Below, piece by piece: positions 34,567 through 44,984 of a stretch of 64,000 bases of DNA. Numbering within the stretch: position 1 is the stretch's first letter; the number at the start of each line of letters is the position of its first letter. The position numbers were made by a program, and so were the translations under genes. The notes under the pieces were generated by a model. It did not search any database, had not been told where the DNA came from, and worked only from the letters and a program-made list of their open reading frames with translations. The stretch comes from Wurfbainia villosa (Eukaryota; Streptophyta; Magnoliopsida; Zingiberales; Zingiberaceae): the NCBI GenBank assembly GCA_025175895.1, contig CM045990.1:43458658-43522657 (forward strand), given 5' to 3'.

Positions 34567-35841
34567 TCAATTCTTGAAGCGAAGCATCCATCTAATCGCC
34601 TTGGTTTTGCATCGCTTCTTCAGAGGAATTTCAAAGTCCGCATGATGATCAGAAAAAACAACCACATGAGAACATAGCAAGTAAGATCGGAATTTATCTA
34701 AAGCAAAAACAATAGCTAAAAGCTCTTTTTCTGTGGTGGTGTAGTTGGATTGTGCAGCATCCAATGTCCTCGAGGCGTAGCAGATCACATGAGACGCCCT
34801 GTCTACTCTCTGCGCCAAGACAGCTCCTATCGCATAGTTCGAGGCATCACACATCAACTCAAACGGCAGAGTCCAATCTGGTGGTCTCAAGATCGGTGCT
34901 GATATCAAAGCTTTCTTCAGCTGGTTAAATGAATCCTTGCACCTCTGATCAAACTGGAATACCACCTCCTTTTGTAATAAGTTAGTCAAAGGTAAGGCAA
35001 TCTGACTGAAATCTCTGATGAAACGTCTGTAGAAACCTGCATGTCCAAGAAAAGCACGAACTTCCCGCACAGAAGCGGGGTAAGATAGAGCAGATATAAC
35101 ATGAATTTTAGCAGGATCTACTTCTATACCATGTACAGAGATAATATGACCTAGGACTATCCCATGCCCTACCATGAAATGACATTTCTCGAAATTCAAA
35201 ACCAAATCCGTATCAATGCATCTCCGTAAAACTCTCGACAAACTATCCAGACATGAATCAAAAGAAGAACCGTACACAGAAAAATCATCCATAAACACCT
35301 CCATGCAATGCTCTAATAAATCACCAAAAATACTTACCATACATCGCTGGAATGTACCGGGGGCATTGCAAAGTCCGAAAGGCATGCGTCGATATGCATA
35401 CGTCCTGAAAGGGCAAGTGAAAGTGGTCTTCTCCTGATCCTCTGGAGCAATACAGATCTGGAAATACCTAGTGTAACTATCTAGGAAGCAATAATGTGAC
35501 TTGCCTGCCAACCTCTCTAGCATCTGATCAATAAAAGGTAGGGGGTAGTGGTCTTTCCTGCTGGCCTGATTAAGCTTCCTGTAGTCTACACAAACTCTCC
35601 AAGAGTTCTGAACTCTGGTGGGAATCAACTCATTATCTGCATTGGCGACCACTGTAATACCAGACTTCTTCGGAACCACCTGAACAGGACTTACCCAATT
35701 GCTATCTGAAATAGGATAGATAATGCCAGCCTGTAGAAGCCTCGTCACCTCTTTCTTTACTACCTCAAGAATCAGTGGGTTAAGTCGTCGTTGTGGTTGT
35801 CTAACTGGTTTTACATCCTCTTCCAAGTGAATCCTGTGCAT
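34567..35841 (-). CDS. Athila reverse transcriptase - RNase H (open frame, 424 codons)
   Basis: RT motifs in order: NSWRVCVDYRKLNQASRKDHYPLPFIDQ, split here only by common Athila variation (palm entry); then MPFGLCNAPGTFQRCM and the active site FMDDFSVYG. FMDD replaces the more common YxDD, as is normal in Athila. LGHIISVHGIEVDPAKI and FLGHAGFYRRFI follow. RNase H shows FELMCDASNYAIGAVL and TTEKELLAIVFALDKFR. The frame breaks after SDHHADFEIP, before the end of RNase H. This enzyme would make element cDNA from RNA primed by tRNA-Asp. The region retains its key residues but is truncated at the C-terminus. Confidence 0.92.
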   Translation of the reverse strand: MHRIHLEEDVKPVRQPQRRLNPLILEVVKKEVTRLLQAGIIYPISDSNWVSPVQVVPKKSGITVVANADNELIPTRVQNSWRVCVDYRKLNQASRKDHYPLPFIDQMLERLAGKSHYCFLDSYTRYFQICIAPEDQEKTTFTCPFRTYAYRRMPFGLCNAPGTFQRCMVSIFGDLLEHCMEVFMDDFSVYGSSFDSCLDSLSRVLRRCIDTDLVLNFEKCHFMVGHGIVLGHIISVHGIEVDPAKIHVISALSYPASVREVRAFLGHAGFYRRFIRDFSQIALPLTNLLQKEVVFQFDQRCKDSFNQLKKALISAPILRPPDWTLPFELMCDASNYAIGAVLAQRVDRASHVICYASRTLDAAQSNYTTTEKELLAIVFALDKFRSYLLCSHVVVFSDHHADFEIPLKKRCKTKAIRWMLRFKN

Positions 35842-35963
35842 ACAGATCGAAGGACTGATACCCGGGATATCTGCCAGCGTCCACCCAATCGCTTTCCTAT
35901 ACCGCCTCAGAAGATCTACTAATGCAACTCTGATCCGACTCTAGATCTCGGCAATAATAAGCG

Positions 35964-36882
35964 TCATTGCTCGTCCTTATCCAAATACACATACTTTAAA
36001 TGCTCAGGAAGGGGTTTTAATTCAAACTGCTGTGGTTGCACATTTGATGGAAGTGATTCCTGGGGTGTTGCCTGAAAATCGCAAGTCCCTACACATTCCA
36101 TGTCCCTGTCCAAATCATAGGGCCCACATATAGGTCCTATCATATCATCAATAATATCAGAATCGTCAGAATCACTGAAATCACTACACAAAATAGAAGG
36201 TATAGAGATATCCAACTGAAAAACAGACTCAGAAATGAAACTCATGTCGTCCAGCTCATCCTCTAAATCCATGCTGAGAATAGAATGATCCTCCATCGGA
36301 TGCTTCATCGCATCTAAAATCCTGAACTGAACTACAGTATCTCCTACCTCCATGGAAAGTGTACCTGCATGCACATCAATCTTGGTCTTGGCAGTCTTGA
36401 GGAAAGGCTCACGCATGCGAGCTCTACCGCTCTGAATCACCCTCCATGTCAAGAATGTAGAAATCTGCGAGAAATATCAGCTCTCTTACCTTAACCAACA
36501 CATCCTCGATCACCCCAGCTGGGTGAGTCTGACTGCGGTTGGCTAACTGAATCACTACACCTGTCGGCTGTAAGGGTCCAAAACCTAATGAACAGAAAAT
36601 AGACCTTGGCATCACATTAATGGAAGCTCCTAGATCTAGCATAGCATCCTCGAACACATGGCTCCCAATCACGCAAGGTACAGTGAAAACTCCTGGATCC
36701 TCGCACTTCTGGGGCAAAGGTTGAATAAGTGCTGAAACATTCTTTCCAACTCTGATTAACTCATTTCCTTTCAGCTTCTTCTTATGCACACACAACTCTT
36801 TCAGAAATTTGGCATACTTGGGAATCTGCTCAATCATCGTCAATAAAGGGACATTAACTTCCACCTTACTGAACAAATCCAC
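35964..36882 (-). pseudogene. Athila protease region, frameshifted
   Basis: Two minus-strand frames (36882-36424, then 36452-35964) overlap and together cover the protease. The first has DLFSKVEVNVPLL, then VIGSHVFEDAMLDLGASINVMP, the usual Athila aspartic protease signature (DLGASINVMP). The second carries IDVHAGTLSMEVGD and an acidic linker before RT. A frameshift near 36430-36450 separates them. The protease would process the polyprotein. Confidence 0.88.
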
Positions 36883-37405
36883 AAGCTCCTGAAATTCCCT
36901 AGCCTTTTCTTCACTAACCCCTTCCTAGGTCATCGGCCTCCGAGGAAAGGTAATGGAACCGGGCGACTCGATCGTCGCGGTTGTGGATCTGCTCGCTCTG
37001 CCGCTCTGAGCTACCCAATCGACAATCGGATGCAGTGCAGTGCAAGCACAGGGGTCTGAAGTAACTCTACCACTCCGCAGTGTAATCAAACTGATGTTTC
37101 CTTTAGGATTCGGGATGGTCTGAGATGGTAGCTGACTAGATCCCTGTGACTGCAGCTGGTTAATGTTGGATGCAAGCTAGCTAAGTTGTCTCTCTATGTT
37201 CTGAATAGATGCATCCGTCTTCTTTGGCTAACTGCTCTTGTACCCAAAAAGCTAGATCCTCCGTCTTTGGATTTGAACTTGAATCGAAGACTCGGCTCTA
37301 ATCGGTGAGCGAAGGTCCGACTGATCGGGTTACTCTGGATAGCTAGGGGTCTCTGCACTGCTGATCCTGGCTGAAACGGCTACTGATAGAATGAATTCCC
37401 ATACC
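36883..37405 (-). other. Degraded gag C-terminal/linker region of Athila Y
   Basis: Short broken frames between gag and protease, with low-complexity Gln/Ser-rich potential. Nothing further can be assigned. Confidence 0.45.
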
Positions 37406-38432
37406 TCAGATTTGGGTGATCTCTCCATCCAGGATTATAAGTGGCAGACATCGGATCATATCTGGTATATTGTTCTTGTCGAGGTACGTCGATCTGCCGT
37501 CTTGATATGGAGGATGATGATCGAGGCGTCGAGGTCTGGAAGGAAACTGATTTGCTGCCGCTACTATTTCATCTTGCTGGAGTGAAGGACATGACTCAGA
37601 AGGATGCTCTGGACTCGAACAAATACCACAAACTCTCATAGGCTGCATAGGCACTATAGAAGATTGGCTTGCCTGGTTCAGAGCCAATTGCCTAACTAAG
37701 GATGTGAGCTCCTGTATAGAATTCTTCATCTCCGCCTGATCAGTATAAGCCAAGTGAGCCTCACTCACCCCTCTAGTCACTATAGCTCTGCTCCCAAACT
37801 GCTGTGAGTTCTCTGCCATATTTGCAATAAGCTCTCGGGCCTCACTGGGTGTCTTGTTAACTAATGCCCCTCCACTAGCTGCATCTATCATACTCCTGTC
37901 CATGGGAAGCAGTCCCTCGTGAAATCTTGAGCAATCGGTAGTCACGATCGATCTTTGGGGCAACTGGAACATAGTTTCTTGAATCTCTCCCAGTACTCAT
38001 ACAATGTCTCTCTCCGATGATCTTGATATCTGCAGATACTTTTCTGATGGTAGCGATTCGGATCTTTGGGAAGAACTTTTCCAAGAATGCTTTCTTCAAT
38101 TCAAGCCAACTGTTGATACATCCAGGTGGAAGATAGTATAACCAATCCTTAGCTGCTCCAGCCAATGAAAATGGAAAAGCTCTCAATTTTATATCTTCCT
38201 CTGAAATGCCCTGTGGCTTCATAGTAGAGCACACCACATGGAACTCATGCAAGTGCCGGTTGGGATCTTCACCAGACAATCCATGAAACTTAGGAAGCAA
38301 ATGAACTGTACCCGATCTGAGCTCAAAATCCTCCTCTAAAGCTGGGTAGCTAATGCAAGAATACTGGTATGTCGCATCAGGGGCTGCAAGCTCCTTCAGA
38401 GTCCTGTTGTTATCTGCCATGACTATCTGCAA
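37406..38432 (-). pseudogene. Athila gag, frameshifted
   Basis: The likely start is the Met of MADNNRTLKEL (about 38420). The retrotransposon gag domain follows: FELRSGTVHLLPKFHGL, DPNRHLHEF, IKLRAFPFSLAGAAKDWLYYLPPG, then ELKKAFLEKFFP. The frame shifts near 37960 and continues as 37972-37406 with ELTSLVRQLALNQ and CGICSSPEHPSESCPS, a possible Cys-rich nucleic-acid binding segment. Gag forms the particle shell in the cytoplasm. The polyprotein is broken, so this copy depends on others. The Met of the longer frame at 38432 is not favoured. Confidence 0.88.
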
Positions 38433-38654
38433 CTCGATGGATCAGAATCGAAGTATCGGTGACCACTGTGCTCTCCGTCCTATCAATCAGGATCCATTTC
38501 AAAGAGTTTACACTTTGAAGACCTGGTCATTTCCAAAACAAACAACACAATAAGTACAGATAGAAAAGATAGAAATAATAGGAAAGACACAAATACAAAA
38601 GCAAACAAAACAAAACAAACTACTACAGTTTAAAGACAAACGAACCCATTAAGG
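38433..38654 (-). other. 5' leader of Athila Y
   Basis: AT-rich minus-strand leader between the primer binding site and gag; no ORF. Confidence 0.55.
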
Positions 38655-38672
38655 TCCCCGGCAACGGCGCCA
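38655..38672 (-). promoter_or_regulatory. Primer binding site of Athila Y (tRNA-Asp type)
   Basis: Minus strand TGGCGCCGTTGCCGGGGA, 18 bases, five bases after the 5' LTR. This matches the tRNA-Asp 3' end used by Athila elements. Confidence 0.85.
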
Positions 38673-38677
38673 AAATT

Positions 38678-40490
38678 TGATCGAACGATTAATGAATTGT
38701 CGTGATACCGTTCCCAAATTATTTACCAAACCCCCTAACTACACTAATGCAGTATAGGACTGACTCGGGTCATCTCCCAACGAACCTAATGGCTGGACAT
38801 TTGTTTTTAAACAGAAGTAAACATTGGGGGTTTTCTGAATTTATTAAAATGCCAAATCAAAAGCAAACATGAGAATTAAATATACAAAGAGTAAACCTAA
38901 CTACCAAATAATGAGTAACAAACAACTATTCTAATGAACAAAAGAAAGCGACCAAGCACCGCACTGTCACTATACGATACACTGATCAAACAAAGGTGAA
39001 CAATCCAACCATGCACCGCATCATTACTATACTGGCACATGTGATCAAACACCATCAAAGCGCAATAAACGAAATGCAATAACCGAAAGCAATTCAACCA
39101 GGTACCGCACTGTCACTATATGGTAACTGGTCAAATGTAAAGAAAATCTAACCTAATAATGAATGCACTCCAACCAAAACACCATATCATTACTATACGA
39201 TGCATTGACCGATAATTTTAATGGATGGGGTTAGTACATCGACATCAAATTAAACTAACCTATAACTAAATAACAAACGCCAATATTAAATCTAATAAAA
39301 TGCACGATGAATGTAATTAACAACTAAGCATAACAAACCGATAGAATAGCATTGCATGTAAACAAATTAACAATGTAAACAAACAAACATCATCAACTAC
39401 TAACAATTGCATAACCATTTGGAATAAACTACGAATGTAAATAACATGAAATCTCGAGTGTTTAACACAACCACACTCGATTAATCCAAATAAAATACGA
39501 CCGCAGTAACCACACGGCGATCACAACAAACCGAACAACCACTCCGTGGTGAATGCGGCCCCAATCGGCGTCTGGCAGGAGGAGGGAAAGATGGATGATT
39601 GCGATCACGCTCGACGAATCTGGATTTCACCGACGGTGGAATGGGATTCTTCTCCGTGGTGAGAATGGGATTGTCCAATCGGCACAACCTGTGGGTGACT
39701 CCGGTGAATCTAGAACGGCCTATTCCAGTCGCCGGAATGAAGGAGAAATGCCGGTGAAGGATGAACTCGCCGGAATCCCGCCTCGCCTCGCTATGGATCA
39801 GCTGCCCGAATCACGGCATCTGGATCCGCCACCAAGGATTGGCTGGGATCGTCGCCAGCTGTCGGAGGGAACTCGCCGGAATCCTGTCGGCCTGCCGTCG
39901 ATCGCTCGTGTAGTCGCCGGTCGCCGCGCTTGCGAGAGGAAGAAGACGCCGCTCAAAGGTTACATGCGCTCTTGGCGAAGTAGGTTTATTAAGTGATTTT
40001 CTGAGCCGTCCAGATTGTGCGGATCGATCTCGTAGCCCCAAATATAGCTAGGTTAAATGAATCCAATTAATCTCCTAAGCATGGCCGTGATCAATCTGAA
40101 TTGCAATGGACGGATCTGATCCGTCTGAAGGTATAATCACGATCCAACGGTCCAGATGAACGGCCAAGACGTGTAGATCTTAATGTATGGGCCAGATCGC
40201 TCCAGATCCAGATGGATGGCTCAAAATCAATCGCTTTCCTCGGACGGTCCATAATGCTCAGATCTGATCTGGATCGACGGCTGTGATTGCTCCAATTAGA
40301 TCCTCATTATATGTTTCCTACAAAATCATATGTAATTCATGAAAAATACTGGAATTATAGGAATTAACGCAATTAATCGCAAATAGGCTCAATATGTAAA
40401 AACATCCCAAATAACAATAATCATCCCATCAAAGAGCCTAAAAGATCTAATCACCAAGTAAAAATAGCGCGATAAAAAATGCAGTTATCA
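38678..40490 (-). repeat. 5' LTR of Athila Y
   Basis: 1813 bp. Compared with the 3' LTR it is nearly identical over about 39660-39960 and 40100-40490. It has dense short indels and substitutions over about 39010-39650 and 39960-40090. Confidence 0.88.
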
Positions 40491-41192
40491 GCCTGCCCCA
40501 CCTACAGCAGCAGCTTCCTTTTTCTTTTCCTTTCCCTTCTTAAACCATTTCTTTTTCTTGGATCCAGATGATCCAGCAGAATCGACAGCCAAATAGGCTT
40601 GGCCAGAAATCCTTACGGATTCTACTCTCTCCACCTCCAGTTCAACATGACATGAGACGTCAGTGAAAATCTTAATACTCTCACTGTGAGTAAGGGTCTG
40701 TTTCATGGTCTCCAAAAAATCTGGAAGGGAACGAATTTCTGCCTGAACTTGTTATTCATCTGTCAACTCGTGACCAGCAGTTTTAAGCTCCCGAATCATA
40801 TTCGACATCTCCCTGAGATGTTGAACCATCGTGACATTCTGGTGCTTTTTATAGCTGTCGAACTTGATCGTCAACTGCCGAAGCTTGCTCAGACTAACTC
40901 CACTGTACTTATCCTTAAGGGCAACCCAGACAGCATGAGCCAAAGGATACGACTCATACTCAAAAACCAGGTCATCAACCATTGAACTAATCAAAATGCC
41001 CTTAGCAGTGGAGTCTTTCTTCTTCCATGCCTTATAGGCATCAAGATCTCGTTTGTTTTGTGCAGTGGGACAATCTATAGGTTCTACTATGACATGATTT
41101 ACAACTTCTAGAACTTCTTGTTCCTCAAGAACATACTGTATCATGAGGTGCTAGATTTTATAGTTATCCCCCATGAAGTTTTTGGTTGTCAT
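40491..41192 (-). pseudogene. Copia gag of element X, 5' part
   Basis: The minus-strand start ATG at 41190-41192 opens MTTKNFMGDNYKI, a normal Copia Gag N-terminus. A TAG at 41151-41153 falls where Trp is usual. Further blocks are KDLDAYKAW-like DLDAYKAWKKKD, VWVALKDKYSG, MVQHLREMSNMIREL and (after a frame break near 40750) LTHSESIKIFTDV, ELEVERVES. Gag is then cut at 40490 by Athila Y and continues at 28226. Gag would form the particle. The decay is limited: one amber, one frame break and the insertion. Confidence 0.88.
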
Positions 41193-41625
41193 AACCTAAC
41201 ATAAATAAATATATTATTTAGTTATTCAGTATATGTTTTTTATGTATGTAATCTCTAAATTGACTCAATATAAATTTGATTTGGTTTACAAAATCAAGTG
41301 ACAATCAAATTCTCACTCATCATTTGTATGTTCCAATCTAATCGACTTTGATCAATTATATTACATACATCCCATCTAATGAACTTAATCATTATCCAAA
41401 CATGATATTACACATTAAATGAACATATCATTTAAAATTATACTCATTATGAAAAATCAAAGAGTAATTAAATATCATGCATAATGTAGAGTTAACAGCA
41501 TAAAATGAACATATCATTAAAATAAACTTGTTGTACATTGTTAACATATAACAAAGAAAACTCTACTAAGAATGTTACACATAACATTCTTTTGACTCAT
41601 AACTGATAAATAGAAAAACAACTCT
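41193..41625 (-). other. AT-rich gap between extra ORF and gag in Copia X
   Basis: No coding frame. About 430 bp of AT-rich sequence follows the extra ORF and precedes gag. Confidence 0.5.
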
Positions 41626-42159
41626 CTAACAGACTAGATAGGTGATTATTACTCCCACTAGTACAAGTACTAGTGCAGTAATAATCCAAACAAGCCCACT
41701 CTTCTTGGGTTGAACTATAACACCTTTAGCTGAGATGCTCTCCAGATGATGCCAGAACGCAGAATCCTGTGAAGGACATCTTTGAAGCGATCCAAAAGGA
41801 AAAATATTTTCAGGGTCTTCTTCTGGATCCTCTTCACAATGCACTTCACAATTCTCGTAGTGAAGTAACTCAGCGCACAAGTGGGTATAGGTAACGCACC
41901 CTTCATAGCGCTCCCATATCTAATGTGCGATATCGTTAAGGAGTTCAGGCAGCGAACGAATCAGAGCCCAGATCCTATAGTTATCTAGAATTGGAAACTC
42001 CTGCATCTCGAGTCTCCAAAACAACCTGTCCAGTTTTCCTATGTGCCACCCGACTCCATGTGCCGAGTCATACTCTATCCCCTGGATAGCTTCTCTCAGT
42101 CGGTTACGCAACACATTACGTATAGTCATCGTGGTAATCATCTGTGCCATCTGAAACAA
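41626..42159 (-). pseudogene. Extra ORF upstream of gag with C-terminal transmembrane segment, one amber stop
   Basis: One minus-strand frame of 177 codons is split only by TAG at 41920-41922. The upstream half is basic and Arg-rich (TIRNVLRNRLREAI, then LDRLFWRLEM, IWALIRSLPELLNDIAH). The downstream half has Cys/Glu-rich HYENCEVHCEEDPEEDPEN and a hydrophobic tail, LVWIITALVLVLVGVIITYL, two residues from the end. That tail predicts a single-pass, tail-anchored membrane protein. No Gag, Pol or known env motif is present. It lies in the leader between the primer site and gag of Copia X, where an ORF is not expected. I do not recognise the family. A captured host gene, a divergent env-like gene or a regulatory ORF are all possible. 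Confidence 0.6.
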
Positions 42160-42639
42160 AATTGAAATTAATTAAGTCAATACAAAACCAACAAACCAGT
42201 ACATATACCGGCTTAATTCAATTTATATAGGCATAGAACCATCACAACAAATCAAGAACAAATTTCCTTTATTCTTTGGAGAACAGTCGACTGAAACACT
42301 TAGACCAGTCGACTGATACTTTTACCAATCAATTATCATCTAAGTCCAATCGTTTTAAACTGCTTTGACTTGCCATGACCACTAATGCGAAAACTGAACA
42401 CCTTCCATTTTACTCCGAATACCCCAGGCACTCGAGTAACATGAACGGTAGTTTATTTTCACATCGTCCCTAGCCATCAACTCTAGTTCTTATTGACCTA
42501 TCTATAAGTTGTTTAAGTCGAGTTCAATCTGTTCCAAACAAATACTCGATGATCATGTTATGAGTTAAGTTGACCAAAGTCAACTTAGTCAACTAACGTT
42601 GACTGACAGTAGGTTTAGCCCTTTGGCTAGACCAGTGTT

Positions 42640-43000
42640 TCATTAATTCCGATAGTCAGATGAATTTTAGACTAGTTTCTGAAATTCCAGACTGGTTTGA
42701 CGCCAATCCTGACCGGTTTGATGAATTTCAGACTAGTTTTCGAAATTTCAGATCGGTTTATCAAATTCCAGACCGACTTTCAGACTGGTTTCACGTCCAG
42801 ACGAGTTTCCAGACCGGTTTGATGAATTTCAGACCAGTATCCGAAATTTCAGATCGGTCTGTCAAAATTCCAAACTGGTTTTGCACTCTGGCCTCTCTCT
42901 GGAACTGCTCAATCGATCTGTTATCTAGACCGGTCTGTAATTCCATCAGACCGGTTTTCAGACCGATCTATTTTCTAGAGAAGTTTTGAATCGAATAATC
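42640..43000. repeat. Array of GACCGGT-type short palindromic repeats
   Basis: About ten degenerate units around CAGACCGGTTTGATGAATTTC and AGATCGGTYTG, spaced about 25-40 bp. Many cores (ACCGGT, GATCGATC) are self-complementary. Confidence 0.7.
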
Positions 43001-43189
43001 GGTTTCGCATCGATTTCCAAATCGATCATTATCCGGACTGATACCGGTCCATTTTCAGGCAATTTTCAAAACTACTCGAAATCGACCGATCTGCTCAACA
43101 TCGATCGGCCATCCGCACCGGCCGCTTTCCGTAACGATCCAAATCCAAGGTGATTTATTTAAATCCCGAGCACTTTTGCTCGATTTCCA

Positions 43190-43720
43190 TTAACTGCTCA
43201 GGAACCGCTATAACTACTCGGGAAGCGATTTCCAAGAACTGTCCCCAGAGAACTGTTCCCACCAGGGAACTGTTCACCCGAGCAATTTTTCTAGGAAACT
43301 GTTCCCGCCAGGGAACTATTCCCACCTTGGAACTGCTCGAGAAGCAGTTGTCCCCAAGGAACTATTCCCATCAGGAGACTGCTCTCCCGGGCAGTTTTCC
43401 AAGGAAGCAGGGTAGTTGCCCAGGAACCATTCTCCTAGGGAACTGTTCCCCCTTCACAACCGGTCTGATTCTCAGACCGGTTTGAAACCTACATGTGTTA
43501 GAGCAGTTTCCTAGGGAACCGTTTCCCCAAGGAACTGTTCCCTCCATGGCAACCGATTTGTTTTACAGACCGATCTGAAAATTGCTCATGCCAGAGTAGT
43601 TTCCCAGGTAACTGTTCCCCCAGGGAATTGTTCCCTCCATGGCAACCGGTCTATTTTACAGACCGATCTGAAACTGCTCATTACAGAGCAGTTTCACCAG
43701 GTCTATTATCGGAAATTGCT
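43190..43720. repeat. Array of GGGAACTGTTCCC-type palindromic repeats
   Basis: More than ten copies of GGAACTGTTCCC or close variants, an almost perfect inverted repeat with spacing of about 20-45 bp. They are interspersed with ACCGGTCTG near 43455-43690. Confidence 0.75.
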
Positions 43721-43811
43721 CGGCAACATCACTGTTTTTCTTCCTTGCGACTTTCTTTCGCGATGAACAGTGATTTTACAGAAAAAAAATGAACAAATGC
43801 ATCACCAACTA

Positions 43812-43824
43812 TGCTCTGATACCA
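43812..43824 (-). promoter_or_regulatory. Primer binding site of Copia X (initiator tRNA-Met)
   Basis: Minus strand TGGTATCAGAGCA, one base after the 5' LTR; a perfect match to the usual Copia primer site. Confidence 0.85.
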
Positions 43825-43825
43825 A

Positions 43826-43898
43826 TGTTGGTGGTTAAAACATCTGATTATCCCAGTGTTCTAAAAAGCGCTAGACGGTAGGCGGGCGGTCACTCACC

Positions 43899-43935
<37 letters not shown>

Positions 43936-44979
43936 TTTCTAGGCGATCGATTTTTTTAATATTTTAAATATAATAATATATATATAATTAATATATTAGG
44001 GGCACTCAAAAGTCAAAACTCACTTTATAGCCTCCAAATGCATATAACAAATAACAACTAACAACAACTCAATAAGTAACAAGAATATTAAAAACGTTTA
44101 AGATTGTAAATAATAAAAATTGCAAAATATAAGAATTAAAAACATAATTGAAAACAATATTAAAAATCCATTGCAATAATAATAATAAGAATTGGAAATG
44201 TGCGACACGCCCATATCAAATGTGCGACACGCCTTGGCATGGGCGTGTTGCACATTTCTCACCGGCGACACTTTGTGCCTCATTCGCACGCATGTCGCGC
44301 TTCTCCGCGCGACATGCATGCCTTCATTTGGCAGCACGGGCGTGTCGCTCGTGGCATGGGCGGTGTCGCTGTCGCTGAGCGGAACTCCTGATTAATCGGT
44401 CGATCGCCCCGATTAATGTCGATTAATCGCTCTGGGCGCCGATTAAAGCGGCGACGCCACCGATGAATGCGGCGACGCCTAGCAGCGTCGCCTCTGTGAA
44501 TGTCGGGGTGGTGGACGAGCGTCCACCGCCTAGGCGCCGCCTAATCGGACAAAATCGTCGATTTTTAGAACACTGGATTATCCTAATTTAAGCAATAAAG
44601 GCAAAATAATCAATAATGCAGATTTAAAATAAAAACTTACAAAGATTTCTTTGGCGCCGTAGGAGATTGCTTGTCGTCTAAGGGTCGATCACACTGGAAA
44701 GATCCTCCTCCTTCACGAGCGAAGATCGCAGCCACACATTGGTGTTCTTTACTCTCGTTGATCTCTCCGACAGAATTTCGACACACACGACACTCTCATC
44801 CAAACCTCTCAGTTCGTCCAACTCTTTCAGCCAACCTTGCTGCTTTGGACGATTCCTCCTTTAAATAGGAGTTTGGACGCTCCACATTGTGGAGAAATTG
44901 CACGCACTTCTTTGAATGTGTGTGCAGGCTTGTGCACGGTTACTGCACGCAACACACAGTAACCTCTCCATGTGTTTCA
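43826..44979 (-). repeat. 5' LTR of Copia X, interrupted by a hAT element
   Basis: Starts TGTTGGTGGTTAAAACATC and ends TGTGTTTCA before the TSD AAAAC. About 424 bp after removing the hAT insertion and one TSD copy. Confidence 0.85.
43854..44575. mobile_element. Non-autonomous hAT transposon, 722 bp
   Basis: Terminal inverted repeats CAGTGTTCTAAAAA (43854-43867) and its complement TTTTTAGAACACTG (44562-44575). A perfect 8-bp TSD, GATTATCC, at 43846-43853 and 44576-44583 defines a hAT-superfamily insertion. No transposase is encoded. Subterminal regions carry repeated CGCCTAGGCGG motifs on both sides. A GC-rich block (44195-44370) repeats GTGCGACACGCC and GGCATGGGCG. Confidence 0.92.
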
Positions 44980-44984
44980 AAAAC

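Larger units (their letters stand above)
28227..40490 (-). mobile_element. Athila-type Ty3/gypsy element Y, 12.3 kb
   Basis: Perfect TSD GCCTG at 28222-28226 and 40491-40495. LTRs 28227-30082 and 38678-40490 begin TGATCGAACG on the + strand and end GCAGTTATCA. The primer site is complementary to tRNA-Asp (38655-38672), the Athila signature. Minus-strand order is gag, protease, RT-RNase H, integrase, then a 3-kb region before the 3' LTR where Athila usually has an env-like gene. Each ORF is broken by few changes, so the element is fairly young. It interrupts the gag gene of Copia X. Confidence 0.92.
42160..43811 (-). other. Long repeat-rich 5' leader of Copia X
   Basis: 1.65 kb between the primer site and the extra ORF, with no coding frame. 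It holds two CAGTCGACTG palindromes (42284-42293, 42306-42315) and the two repeat arrays listed separately. Confidence 0.6.
23196..44979 (-). mobile_element. Copia element X, complete but decayed, with two nested insertions
   Basis: Identical AAAAC flanks at 23191-23195 and 44980-44984. LTRs of about 410 bp (left) and 424 bp net (right) start TGTTGGTGGTTAAA on the + strand. Minus-strand order: 5' LTR, tRNA-iMet primer site (43812-43824), 1.6-kb leader, extra ORF, gag, protease, integrase, RT-RNase H, 3' LTR. Athila element Y interrupts gag (28227-40490) and a hAT element interrupts the 5' LTR. Without the insertions the element is about 8.8 kb. Amber stops and frameshifts disable pol. Confidence 0.9.

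Noticed and set aside
42640..43720. CRISPR-like array
   Set aside because: Units are degenerate, spacing is irregular and the context is a plant retroelement leader. CRISPR arrays are not expected in a plant nuclear genome.
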